This document shows, in pieces, positions 33,847-43,810 of a stretch of 64,000 nucleotides of DNA. The first letter of the stretch is position 1, and every line of letters begins with the position of its first letter. This DNA comes from JBPCOI01 sp051000395 (GTDB lineage: Bacteria; Actinomycetota; Actinomycetes; Mycobacteriales; Jatrophihabitantaceae), in NCBI GenBank assembly GCA_051000395.1, contig JBPCOI010000061.1:1-64000 (forward strand). The letters run 5' to 3'. The notes under the pieces were generated by a model that saw nothing but the letters and a program-made list of their open reading frames with translations, was not told where the DNA came from and made no database searches. The position numbers and the translations under genes are program-made.

Positions 33847-35559
33847 ATGACGAGCCTGGCCACCGAGCCACCGGCGGACACGCACTCCGACGAGGCGGCA
33901 CCGCTCGTCGAGTTCCGGGTCGACCCCGCCCGCTACCGACACTGGCGGGTCGGCTACGACGGTCCGGTCGCGACGCTGACGATGGACGTCGACGAGCGGG
34001 GCGGCCTGGTGCCGGGCTACGAGCTGAAGCTGAACTCCTACGACCTCGGCGTGGACATCGAGCTGTACGACGCGGTGCAGCGGCTGCGTTTCGAGCATCC
34101 CGAAGTGCGCACCGTCGTCCTCACCAGCGGCAAGGACAAGATCTTCTGCGCGGGGGCGAACATCCGCATGCTCGCCGGCTCGCTGCACCCCTGGAAGGTG
34201 AACTTCTGCAAATTCACCAACGAGACGCGCAACGGCATGGAGGACGCCACCGCGAACTGCGGGCAGACCTATCTCGCCGCACTCAACGGCACCGCGTCCG
34301 GCGGCGGGTACGAGCTGGCGCTGGCCTGCGAGCACATCATGCTGATCGACGACCGCTCGTCGGCGGTGTCGTTGCCCGAGCTGCCGTTGCTCGGCGTGCT
34401 GCCGGGAACCGGCGGCCTGACCCGCGTCGTGGACAAGCGCCGCGTCCGCCGCGATCTCGCCGACTATTTCGCGACCCGGCCGGAGGGCGTCGGTGGCCGC
34501 AAGGCCGTGCAGTGGCGGCTGGTCGACGAGGTCGTCCCGCGACAGAAGTGGGACGAGACCGTGCGGCAGCGCGCGACCGAACTCGCCGCCGCGTCGTCGC
34601 GACCGGACGCCGCGCGCGGCGTCGAGCTGGACCCGCTCGGCAAGACCCGCACCGCCGAGCAGATCACCTACCGCTACGTGTCGGCAGCGCTGGACCGCGG
34701 CGCCGGGACAGTGGAGATCACGGTCGCTGGACCGGACGGGGACGCGCCGGCTGACGCCCGGGCGATGCATGAGCAGGGTGCGGGCTTCTGGACCCTGGCG
34801 TTCACCCGCGAACTCGACGACCTGATTCTCGACCTGCGCACCAACGAGACGGAGCTGGGCACCTGGGTGTTCCGCACTGCCGGCGAGGCGCAGCGGGTGC
34901 TCGCCCACGACGCCCTGTTGCTCGCGCACCGCGACGACTGGCTGGCCAACGAGATCCTGCGCTACCTCGCCCGCACGCTCAAGCGCCTCGACGTCACCAG
35001 CCGCAGTCTGATCGCGCTGGTAGAACCGGGCAGCTGCTTCGCCGGCTCGCTGCTCGAGCTCGCCCTCGCCGCCGACCGCAGCTACCAGCTCAGCGGCGTG
35101 TTCGAGGATGTCGACCCTGACGCCGCGCCCGCCACGATCACCGCCGGTGAGCTCAACCTCGGTCCGCTGCCGATGGGCAACGGCCTGAGCCGGCTGCAGA
35201 CCCGATTCCTCGGTGACGACGCAGCGGTGCGCGCGGTGCAGGCGCGGATCGGCGAACCGCTCGACGCCGAGGCCGCGGAGGCCCTGGGCCTGATCACCTT
35301 CGCACCTGATGACATCGACTGGGACGAGGAGGTGCGCATCGCCGTCGAGGAGCGCGCCAGCTTCAGCCCGGACGCGCTGACGGGGCTGGAGGCGAACTAC
35401 CGCTTCGCCGGACCGGAGACGATGGAGACCAAGATCTTCGGCAGGCTCACCGCGTGGCAAAACTGGATCTTCTACCGTCCCAACGCGTCCGGCCCCGACG
35501 GCGCACTTCGCAAGTTCGGCACCGGCAAGCGCGCCGATTTCGACCGGAAGCGGGTATGA
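33847..35559 (+). CDS. boxC: 2,3-epoxybenzoyl-CoA dihydrolase BoxC
   Basis: Opens the ring of 2,3-epoxybenzoyl-CoA, releasing formate and 3,4-dehydroadipyl-CoA semialdehyde. The 570-residue protein has two crotonase-like halves. The first has VRTVVLTSGKDKIFCAGANIRMLAGS and YLAALNGTASGGGYELALACEHIMLIDDRSSAVSLPELPLLGVLPGTGGLTR. The second contains LVEPGSCFAGSLLELALAADRSYQL. The length and the adjacency to boxB fit BoxC. The ATG is preceded by AGGAGACGAGCAC. It is first in the operon and divergent from the PaaX gene. Confidence 0.94.
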   Translation: MTSLATEPPADTHSDEAAPLVEFRVDPARYRHWRVGYDGPVATLTMDVDERGGLVPGYELKLNSYDLGVDIELYDAVQRLRFEHPEVRTVVLTSGKDKIFCAGANIRMLAGSLHPWKVNFCKFTNETRNGMEDATANCGQTYLAALNGTASGGGYELALACEHIMLIDDRSSAVSLPELPLLGVLPGTGGLTRVVDKRRVRRDLADYFATRPEGVGGRKAVQWRLVDEVVPRQKWDETVRQRATELAAASSRPDAARGVELDPLGKTRTAEQITYRYVSAALDRGAGTVEITVAGPDGDAPADARAMHEQGAGFWTLAFTRELDDLILDLRTNETELGTWVFRTAGEAQRVLAHDALLLAHRDDWLANEILRYLARTLKRLDVTSRSLIALVEPGSCFAGSLLELALAADRSYQLSGVFEDVDPDAAPATITAGELNLGPLPMGNGLSRLQTRFLGDDAAVRAVQARIGEPLDAEAAEALGLITFAPDDIDWDEEVRIAVEERASFSPDALTGLEANYRFAGPETMETKIFGRLTAWQNWIFYRPNASGPDGALRKFGTGKRADFDRKRV

Positions 35560-35562
35560 ACG

Positions 35563-36984
<1,422 letters not shown>

Positions 36985-36986
36985 CC

Positions 36987-38570
36987 ATGGACCAGGAGCG
37001 GTTCAACGCCTGCGAGTACCTGCTCGACCGCCGCGTCGCGGCCGGGGACGGGGAGCGGGCCGCGGTGGCAGGCGCGGCCGGCGAGCTCAGCTACCGTGAG
37101 CTGCTCGAGCGGGTGCAGCGCGCGGCCGGGGTACTCAGCGAGCTGGGTCTGCAACCCGAGCAGCGACTGCTCATGCTCATGACCGACTCGCCGGACTTCG
37201 TGGTGCTGTTCCTCGCGGCGATGCGGATCGGCGCGGTGCCGGTCCCGGTGTCCACGATGCAACCCGCCGGCGCGATCCGGGAACTGTTGTTCGATTCCCG
37301 CGCCGTGCTGCTGGCAGTCAGTCCCGAGTTCGCCGAGGTGGCGCACGACGCGCTCGCGCCGGGCGTCCCCGAGCTTTCGGTACGCGCCCTGCTCGCCGCC
37401 GGCGGGGCTGAGGTCGCCACCGAGGCCGCACCCGTCCACGATCTCGAACGGCTGCTGGCCTCGACCGATCCGCGGCCCGAGATCTACCCGACGACGGCGG
37501 ACTCGCCGGCGTTCTGGCTCTACACGTCGGGTACGACCGGGACGAGCAAGGCCGCGATGCACCGCCACGCGTCGGTACGCGTCGTGTGTCAGACGTACGG
37601 CACGCAGGTGCTCGGCATCCGTCCGGAGGACCGGTGCCTGTCCGCGGCGAAGGCCTTCTTCGCCTACGGCCTGGGCAACTCGGTGCTGTTCCCGCTGTCG
37701 GTCGGGGCGTGCGCGGTGCTGGAGGCGTCCCCGTCCAAGCCCGACGTCCTCGCCGAGCGGGTCGCGCGCTTCGGCGTGACCCTGTTCTTCGCCGGGCCGA
37801 CGTTCTTCGCGAACATGCTGCGCTCGGAGCTACCGGCCGACGCGCTGCGCGGCGTCCGGCTCGCCGCGTCGGCCGGCGAGCCGCTGCCTGCTGCGCTCTA
37901 CCGGCGCTGGAGCGAGCACTTCGGCGTCGACATCCTCGACGGAATCGGCATGACCGAGATGCTGCACATCTTCCTGTCCAACCGGCAGGGCGAGGTGCGC
38001 CCCGGCACCACCGGGGTCGCGGTCCCCGGTTACGACCTGCGGATCGTCGACGAGGCGGGCGCCGACGTCCCGGCCGGGACGCCGGGGACGCTGCTCGTGC
38101 GCGGCGATTCGACGGCGACCGGCTACTGGTCGCGTTACGAGGCCAGTCGGCAGGTGTTCCAGGGCGAGTGGTTGCGCACCGGCGACACCTATGTGCGCGA
38201 CGGCGATGGCTACTACGCCTGCCTCGGACGGACCGGCGACATGCTGAAGTCCAGCGGCATCTGGGTCTCGCCCGGCGAGGTCGAGGACCGGTTGCTCGCG
38301 CACCCGTCCGTCGCGCAAGCCGTCGTCGTGGCCGCGCCGGATGCCGACGGGCTGGACCGCCCGGTCGCCTACGTGATGCTGCAGCCGGCCGGGCAGGCCA
38401 GCGAGGACGAGCTGATCGGGCACTGCCGCGACGGTCTGCCGTCGTTCAAGTGCCCACGCAAGATCGTGTTCGTGGGCACCTACCCGACGACGGCCACCGG
38501 CAAGATCCGGCGGGTGGAGCTGCGGGAGATGGCGGCGACCGTCCTCGTCGAGGCGCCGGGCGCGCCGTGA
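36987..38570 (+). CDS. bclA: Benzoate-CoA ligase
   Basis: Activates benzoate with ATP and CoA, the first step of the box pathway. The 527-residue protein has the adenylate-forming motifs: the P-loop YTSGTTGTSKAAMHRH, LDGIGMTEMLHIFLSN, EWLRTGDTYVRDGDGYYACLGRTGDMLKSSGIWVSPGEVE, and the catalytic Lys in TATGKIRRVELRE. The segment around FFAYGLGNSVLFPL matches benzoate-CoA ligases rather than acetyl-CoA synthetases. It starts two bases after boxB and ends in a four-base overlap with the amidohydrolase gene. Confidence 0.92.
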   Translation: MDQERFNACEYLLDRRVAAGDGERAAVAGAAGELSYRELLERVQRAAGVLSELGLQPEQRLLMLMTDSPDFVVLFLAAMRIGAVPVPVSTMQPAGAIRELLFDSRAVLLAVSPEFAEVAHDALAPGVPELSVRALLAAGGAEVATEAAPVHDLERLLASTDPRPEIYPTTADSPAFWLYTSGTTGTSKAAMHRHASVRVVCQTYGTQVLGIRPEDRCLSAAKAFFAYGLGNSVLFPLSVGACAVLEASPSKPDVLAERVARFGVTLFFAGPTFFANMLRSELPADALRGVRLAASAGEPLPAALYRRWSEHFGVDILDGIGMTEMLHIFLSNRQGEVRPGTTGVAVPGYDLRIVDEAGADVPAGTPGTLLVRGDSTATGYWSRYEASRQVFQGEWLRTGDTYVRDGDGYYACLGRTGDMLKSSGIWVSPGEVEDRLLAHPSVAQAVVVAAPDADGLDRPVAYVMLQPAGQASEDELIGHCRDGLPSFKCPRKIVFVGTYPTTATGKIRRVELREMAATVLVEAPGAP

Positions 38571-39427
38571 GCCTCGACGGCCGCCCGCTCGTCGATGTGC
38601 ACCTGCACCCGGCGCGGCTGCCCGGGCTCAAGCTGCCGTGGGAGGTGTGGGTGCAGGACTTCGACACCCCGCAGCTGCGCGGCCTCTACGACAGCTCGGG
38701 CACGGTGGACCCGGTCGCCTTCGACGCCTACCTGGCGGCGGAGGGGGTCGACGTCGCGGTGGTGCTGGCCGAGTACAGCCCGCGGGTGACGGGCACGCAG
38801 GCGGTGGAGGACATGCTGCCGCTGTGCGCGCAGGATCCGAAGCGCATCAGGTTCGCCGCCAACGTCAACCCGCACCTGCACCATCCGCTCGACGAGGAAT
38901 TCGAACGCCAGCTCGCGCTCGGCGCCGTGGCGTTGAAGGTGCATCCGGTCCACGGCGGCTTCGCGGCCAACGACCGCGCGCTCTATCCCGCTTACGAGAT
39001 CTGCCAGTCGGCCGGGCTGCCGCTGGTCGTGCACTGCGGCACGTCGACGTTTCCCGGCGCGCTGAACCGCTACGGCGACCCGATCCTGCTCGACGAGGTG
39101 TTACGCGATTTCCGGTCGCTGGACGTCGTGCTCGCGCACGGCGGCCGGGGCTGGTGGTACGACGCCGCGGCGTTTCTCGCGCTGAGCAACCCGCACGTCT
39201 GGATCGAGCTGTCCGGTCTGCCGCCGTCTCGCCTGCAGACCTACTACGCGCGCCACAACTGGGCCCGGCTCACCCAACGGATGATCTTCGCGACGGACTG
39301 GCCCGGGATCCCCGGGATCGCCCGCAACGCCCGGGCGGTCGCCGCCGTCTGCCCGGACGAGCAGACGGCAGAGCTCGTCCTGGCCGGTAACGCCGCGCAC
39401 GTCTATCACCTCGAGGTGGGCTCGTGA
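38567..39427 (+). CDS. Amidohydrolase family 2 protein (TIM-barrel metal hydrolase)
   Basis: A 286-residue metal-dependent hydrolase or decarboxylase. Typical metal-binding motifs: DVHLHPAR at the N-terminus, LKVHPVHGGF and VVHCGTSTF in the middle, VLAHGGRGWW and ATDWPG in the C-terminal third. The family includes decarboxylases and lactonases of aromatic pathways. The GTG overlaps the ligase stop, so it belongs to the box operon, perhaps acting on a side-product or related aromatic acid (inference). Its stop lies in a 23-base tandem duplication. Confidence 0.85.
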   Translation: MSLDGRPLVDVHLHPARLPGLKLPWEVWVQDFDTPQLRGLYDSSGTVDPVAFDAYLAAEGVDVAVVLAEYSPRVTGTQAVEDMLPLCAQDPKRIRFAANVNPHLHHPLDEEFERQLALGAVALKVHPVHGGFAANDRALYPAYEICQSAGLPLVVHCGTSTFPGALNRYGDPILLDEVLRDFRSLDVVLAHGGRGWWYDAAAFLALSNPHVWIELSGLPPSRLQTYYARHNWARLTQRMIFATDWPGIPGIARNARAVAAVCPDEQTAELVLAGNAAHVYHLEVGS

Positions 39428-39466
39428 TGTTCACGTGGACCAACTCGTGATGTTCACGTGGACCAA
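39421..39466 (+). repeat. Perfect 23-base tandem duplication at a gene junction
   Basis: 39421-39443 and 39444-39466 are identical. The unit contains CTCGTGATGTTCACG, i.e. the amidohydrolase stop and the ATG of the next gene. Before the duplication the two genes would have shared a TGATG overlap; now the start used is in the second unit (39450), and the ATG of the first unit soon hits a stop. Confidence 0.95.
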
Positions 39467-39866
39467 GCAGGACCGTCCGCGCTGGGACGAGGAGAAGCAG
39501 GCGCTGTTCGACGCGACGGCGCTGGCCAGCGTCGGGATGCCGGCGTCCGCCGCGGACGCTGCGATCGCCGACGAGTGGTGGCAGGTGCGCGACGAATCCG
39601 GCGCCACGGTCGGCTACGGCTGGCTCGACTCGGAGTGGGGGGACGCGCAGATCTCGTTCCTCGTCGCACCGGCCGCGCGCGGTCGCGGGGTAGGGGAGTT
39701 CATCCTGGAACGGCTCGACGCCGAGGCCCGGGCGCGCGGGCTGAACTACATCTACAACGTCGTGCCGCCGACTCATCCGGATCCCGCCTGGATGACGCAC
39801 TGGCTCACGCTGCACGGCTTCTTCCCCTCCGCGCGTGGCGACCTGCGCCGCCAGGTGGGCAGCTAG
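39450..39866 (+). CDS. GNAT-family N-acetyltransferase
   Basis: A 138-residue acetyltransferase beginning MFTWTKQDRPRWDEEKQALF. The acetyl-CoA binding region is AQISFLVAPAARGRGVGEFILERLDAEARARGLNYIYNVVP. Its in-frame upstream GTG at 39435 lies within the duplicated unit; the ATG at 39450 gives the ancestral start. It follows the amidohydrolase gene, so it may be part of the box operon. Substrate unknown. Confidence 0.82.
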   Translation: MFTWTKQDRPRWDEEKQALFDATALASVGMPASAADAAIADEWWQVRDESGATVGYGWLDSEWGDAQISFLVAPAARGRGVGEFILERLDAEARARGLNYIYNVVPPTHPDPAWMTHWLTLHGFFPSARGDLRRQVGS

Positions 39867-39873
39867 CGGCACC

Positions 39874-40386
39874 TCAGCCCGCGGGGCACTGCGCGGTGCC
39901 GGCCGCCAGTCCGGGATGGATCGGCCCGGAGCGCGCGCTGAGCGCAGCGTTGCTGCCCGATCCCCGATGCACCGCGACGATCTCGGCCACGATCGAAACC
40001 GCGATCTCGCCGGGAGTGTCGGCACCGATGTCGAGCCCGGCGGGGCCGCGGATCGAGTCGATCAGTGCGTCGCTCACGCCGTTGTCGCGCAGCCACTGGG
40101 CACGACGTGCCTGCGTGCGACGCGAACCCATCGCGCCGATGTAGCCGGCCTCGCTCGCCAGCGCAGCGGCCAGCGCCGGTCCGTCGATACCGTCGTGATG
40201 GCTCAGCACAGCCACCGAATCGCGCGAGCGCAACCGGCCCACCGCCGCGCTCGCTTCAGCTTCGGAGTCGACGACCTGCGCCTGCCATCCGAGCGCCGCC
40301 GCCACGGCTGCCAGCGCGGTGCTCACCTCACCGGTGCCCACGATCAGGAGGTGTCCGGGGGTGGATTCCTCAGACTGCTGCGTCAT
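39874..40386 (-). CDS. XdhC/CoxF-like Rossmann-domain protein
   Basis: A 170-residue protein with the C-terminal domain pattern of XdhC: LLIVGTGEVSTALAAVAAALGWQAQVVDSE, then DSVAVLSHHDGIDGPALAAALASEAGYIGAMGSRRTQARRAQWLRDNGVSDALIDSIRGPAGLDIGADTPGEIAVSIVAEIVAVHRG. XdhC proteins help insert the sulfurated molybdenum cofactor into xanthine or CO dehydrogenases. No such enzyme is in the window. The N-terminal XdhC domain is missing, as in single-domain CoxI/CoxF-type members. ATG at 40386. Confidence 0.85.
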   Translation of the reverse strand: MTQQSEESTPGHLLIVGTGEVSTALAAVAAALGWQAQVVDSEAEASAAVGRLRSRDSVAVLSHHDGIDGPALAAALASEAGYIGAMGSRRTQARRAQWLRDNGVSDALIDSIRGPAGLDIGADTPGEIAVSIVAEIVAVHRGSGSNAALSARSGPIHPGLAAGTAQCPAG

Positions 40387-40501
40387 GGTCGAGAGAGTAT
40401 GACCTCGGCACGGATCCTTCGTTGTACAGCGGCCGTGATCTGGCTGCGTCGTCCGGGTAGATCCAACCGCGACAGGCTCAAACAGGTCGGACGGAGCGAG
40501 C

Positions 40502-40924
40502 ATGTGCCGCGACGCGTCGCAGGAACTGGGCTGTGACCGGCGTGCGCCCGCCCGCGCGCGGCAGTTCTGCGGTGCCGAACTGCGCGCTGCGCTGCTGCCC
40601 GGTCGCGGTCTGGACGAGCTGGTCGCCGACGCCGCGATCATCGGCAGTGAGCTGGTCACCAACTCGGTCAATGCCGGCTGCGGCGCCCTGCTCGTGTCGC
40701 TATCGATCCATCGCAACCACCTGCGACTGCGAGTGCGCGACGACGCGCCCGGCTATCCCGAGCTTCGCCATCCCGGGCCGGAGGAAGTGCATGGTCGGGG
40801 CCTGGCCATAACCGCGGCGCTCGCCAGGTCGTGGGGCATCGAGCCGATGGCGACGGGTAAGCAGGTGTGGGCCGAGATCGCGTTCGACGACGCGCTAGCC
40901 ACCCACCTGGACTGCACGGTCTGA
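40502..40924 (+). CDS. Anti-sigma-type histidine kinase-like ATPase
   Basis: A 140-residue protein with the HATPase_c_2 fold: DAAIIGSELVTNSVNAGCGALLVSLSIHRNHLRLRVRDDAPGYPEL, then GRGLAITAALARSWGIEPMATGKQVWAEI, i.e. the N box and G box of RsbW/SpoIIAB-type proteins. These bind or phosphorylate STAS proteins and sigma factors in partner-switching. A STAS gene follows at 41066, so the two probably work together. It is divergent from the XdhC gene. Confidence 0.83.
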   Translation: MCRDASQELGCDRRAPARARQFCGAELRAALLPGRGLDELVADAAIIGSELVTNSVNAGCGALLVSLSIHRNHLRLRVRDDAPGYPELRHPGPEEVHGRGLAITAALARSWGIEPMATGKQVWAEIAFDDALATHLDCTV

Positions 40925-41065
40925 GTCGCGACCTCGGTCGGGCAGCCGGTGCACGACAGCGAGCGGGCCGTGCGGATAGGGTGGCGCAGGGTTGGACCAC
41001 AGCCACACCGAACTCGAGCCAGACGCGGCCGGGGTTTCGGTTTCTCTCGTCGGTGGGACTCGCTG

Positions 41066-41416
41066 GTGTCGGCTTTCTCGATCGATTCGACGCTGGACGC
41101 TGATCAGGGCGTGCTGTCCGTTGTCGGCGAAGTCGACCTCTACACCGCGGATCAGGTCGCGGCCTGCGGCGTGGAGGCGCTCGACAACCCCGCCGTGGAG
41201 CTGCTGGTGCTCGACCTGGCTGCGGTCAGCTTCCTCGACTCCACCGGGATCGGGGCGCTGATCCGGATCCGTAACGCTGCGCTGGACTGCGGCAAGCAGC
41301 TGGTGATCCGCCGGCCGTCGCCCAGCGTGCTGCGGATCCTGACCATCGCCGGGCTGACCACGATCTTCCGGCTCGACCCGCCAAGCGGCGACCCCGATGG
41401 ACCCCGTCCCGCGTGA
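41066..41416 (+). CDS. STAS-domain anti-sigma factor antagonist
   Basis: A 116-residue protein of the SpoIIAA/RsbV type: VLSVVGEVDLYTADQVAACGVEALDNPAVELLVLDLAAVSFLDSTGIGALIRIRNAALDCGKQLVIRRPSPSVLRILTIAGLTTIF. The phosphorylatable Ser is in FLDSTGIGAL. It lies next to the anti-sigma-like ATPase, forming a partner-switching pair. The sigma factor is not in the window. The start at GTG 41066 is uncertain, as no strong ribosome site is visible. Confidence 0.85.
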   Translation: MSAFSIDSTLDADQGVLSVVGEVDLYTADQVAACGVEALDNPAVELLVLDLAAVSFLDSTGIGALIRIRNAALDCGKQLVIRRPSPSVLRILTIAGLTTIFRLDPPSGDPDGPRPA

Positions 41417-41447
41417 CGAGCGACGCGGAAGAGCTTGACGTGGGATC

Positions 41448-43262
41448 TCAACTGGCAAGTGCGGCTGCCACGGCGAGCGCGCCCGGGTGAGTCTCCAGTT
41501 CCTCGATCGGCACCGGCAGCGCGAGCGACCAATTCGCCCGCTGCGCCGCGCCGGGCATGTTCGGACGCAGCTGCACGCCGAGCGCGTCCTCCAGCGTCGC
41601 GCCGAGCAGCAGGCACGGCGCCTGGGCCAGCGCGCGATAAGCGCCTTCGACGGCCTGCCCGGTGTCGGCGTCGGCGCTGAGCGCGGCGACCTCGGCCAGG
41701 CGCGCGCGCAACGCCCGGGTGCTCGCCTCGTCCGCGGGCGCACCGCAGTCCAGCTGATCGCGCAGGTCGCGCCCGGACCACAGGCCGGCAACGGTGGGCA
41801 GGTCGTGCGTGCTCACCGCGCCCATCGCGTGCGCCGGCCAGCGCCGCGGCGCGTCCGGCTCGAACCAGAGCAACCGGTAGGACAGCATGCCGGCGTGGCG
41901 CATCGCCTCGCGCAACGCGGGCTCCACCGTGCCGAGATCCTCGCCCACCACGACCGCTTCGGCGCGCACGCTCTCCAGCGCGACGATGTCCAACAGGTCC
42001 TCGACCGGGTAGCGCACGTAGCCGCCCTCGCGAGTCGAGCATCCCTGCGGGATCCACCACAACCGTGACAGGCCCATCACGTGGTCGATGCGCAACCCGC
42101 CGCCGGCCGCGATGCTCGCCCGGACCGACTCGACGAACGGGCGGTAACCGCCTTGACGCAATCGCCACGGGACGAACGGCGGCAGCGCCCAGTCCTGCCC
42201 GTCGCGGTTGAACGGGTCCGGCGGCGCGCCGACCGTCACTCCCTCGGCGAGCAGATGCTGCCAAGCCCACGCGTCGGCGCCGTCGGGATCGAAGCCGACG
42301 GGCAGGTCCTGGATGACCGTGACCGCTCGCCCGGCTGCCTCGAACTGCCGGGCGAGCTGCCACTGCAGCCACGCGTGGAAGGCGACATCGGCCTCGTATT
42401 CGGCACGGAACTGCGCGACGGCCGCACCGTCCGGGCGCCGGAACTGCGCAGGCCACTCGCGCCAGCGCGCGCCGAAGCGCTCGGCCAGCGCGCACCACGT
42501 CGCGAACTGTTCCAGCGCCGGGCCCTGCTCCGCCCGCCAGCGTGGGAACTCCGCGCCCGTCCCGGCCGCCGTGAAGATCGCCGCAAGGGACGGACGGAGC
42601 AGGCGCCACACCGCGTCGCGGTCGAGCAGCGGCTGCTCGTTCAGCGCCCGTGCGGCCGTTGCGGCCTCGCTGACGTCGACCAGCTCGGCGCCGGGAATGT
42701 CGTCGACGCACAGGTAGAGCGGGTTACGGAAGCGCCGGCTGGACGGCAGGTACGGGCTGGCTTCCTGCGGCAGCGTGGGCGCCGCCGCGTGCAGCGGGTT
42801 GACCAGGACGAAGCCGGCACCACAGCGCGCCGCCCACTCGCCGAGCGCGCGCAGGTCACGCAGGTTGCCGATGCCCCAGCTGCTGCGCGAACGTGCCGCG
42901 TACAGCTGCACCGCCCAGCCCCACGCCCGCTGCCGCGGCAGGTGGCAGCGGCCGGGGCTGACGATGAGCTGGCGCGTCACGCCGTCGGCACGGACGAGCG
43001 TGTGATAGCCCAGCGGCAGCTCGAGCGGCCCGGGCCGCAAAGGCGCCGTGCTGCCGTCCTCGAGCAGCACCTCTCCGCGCAGCCGCACGTGGCGGCCGGG
43101 GCGGGTGACGAGCGGCGCGCCGGCCTCGAACCCCGGCGGCGGCGAGCCGATCAGCTCCCGTAGCCGCTCCACGGTCGCGGCGCCGACCTGCTGCTCGACG
43201 CCGTCGGAGTCGAGGTAGCGCGGCTCGACGCCCCAGCCGTCCGCAGTGGGCGCGGCACTCAC
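41448..43262 (-). CDS. malQ: 4-alpha-glucanotransferase (MalQ)
   Basis: Transfers glucan segments between maltodextrins. The 604-residue protein belongs to GH77: SSWGIGNLRDLRALGEWAARCGAGFVLVNPLHA, then GGLRIDHVMGLSRLWWIP with the catalytic Asp, VVVGEDLGTV with the acid-base Glu, and VSTHDLPTVAGLW with the third carboxylate. The N-terminal part resembles the extended actinobacterial MalQ. The GTG at 43262 overlaps the stop of the hemerythrin gene (GTGA), giving a two-gene unit. Confidence 0.92.
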   Translation of the reverse strand: MSAAPTADGWGVEPRYLDSDGVEQQVGAATVERLRELIGSPPPGFEAGAPLVTRPGRHVRLRGEVLLEDGSTAPLRPGPLELPLGYHTLVRADGVTRQLIVSPGRCHLPRQRAWGWAVQLYAARSRSSWGIGNLRDLRALGEWAARCGAGFVLVNPLHAAAPTLPQEASPYLPSSRRFRNPLYLCVDDIPGAELVDVSEAATAARALNEQPLLDRDAVWRLLRPSLAAIFTAAGTGAEFPRWRAEQGPALEQFATWCALAERFGARWREWPAQFRRPDGAAVAQFRAEYEADVAFHAWLQWQLARQFEAAGRAVTVIQDLPVGFDPDGADAWAWQHLLAEGVTVGAPPDPFNRDGQDWALPPFVPWRLRQGGYRPFVESVRASIAAGGGLRIDHVMGLSRLWWIPQGCSTREGGYVRYPVEDLLDIVALESVRAEAVVVGEDLGTVEPALREAMRHAGMLSYRLLWFEPDAPRRWPAHAMGAVSTHDLPTVAGLWSGRDLRDQLDCGAPADEASTRALRARLAEVAALSADADTGQAVEGAYRALAQAPCLLLGATLEDALGVQLRPNMPGAAQRANWSLALPVPIEELETHPGALAVAAALAS

Positions 43263-43759
43263 TTCACGACGGCGTCGATCGCCTTCTTCAACGCACTGGG
43301 CTGAAGCGGCGAGCGTGGTGCCTTCTTGCGCATCTGCTCCATCTGCGCCCCGAGTTCCTGGAGCTGCTTGCGGCCGAGACCCGCACGCACCTTCGGGAAC
43401 CACTCGCCCTCTTCCTCCTCGATGTGGTGCGTGACGTTCTCGATCAGCACCGTCGTCTTCGCGACGAAGCGCTCGTTGTCCGCGTTCATCGGCCACAGCT
43501 CCATGCAGAGCAGGTCGGCGACGTGGTGCTCCTCGTAGGACTCGAGTACGTCGTCCTCGACCTCGGGCAGCAGCTCGCGCACGCGCGGGTACATGCACTC
43601 GTTCTCGAGGTAGGTGTGCACCGTCAGCAATTCGATGATCTTCTTGACGAGGTCGCCCTTGGACTTGGTGGCGTCCTTGCCGGCCGCCTCGAACCTGGCG
43701 AACAGGCGCCGAAGTTCCTTGTGGTCCTGTTTGAGCAGCACGATCGCATCAGTCGACAT
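43259..43759 (-). CDS. Hemerythrin-domain protein
   Basis: A 166-residue non-haem di-iron protein. The His and carboxylate ligands are spread as LKQDHKELRRLF, VHTYLENECMYPRV, YEEHHVADLL and VTHHIEEEEGEWFPKV, matching the hemerythrin pattern. Members bind O2 or sense it, or take part in iron and redox stress responses. The ATG at 43759 is 51 bases from the hypF start on the other strand, so the two may share a regulatory region. Confidence 0.88.
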   Translation of the reverse strand: MSTDAIVLLKQDHKELRRLFARFEAAGKDATKSKGDLVKKIIELLTVHTYLENECMYPRVRELLPEVEDDVLESYEEHHVADLLCMELWPMNADNERFVAKTTVLIENVTHHIEEEEGEWFPKVRAGLGRKQLQELGAQMEQMRKKAPRSPLQPSALKKAIDAVVK

Positions 43760-43810
43760 GCCCCGGGTTATGCCCGCGGACGCGCCGTGCGTACCAAGCG
43801 CTGCCGGAGC

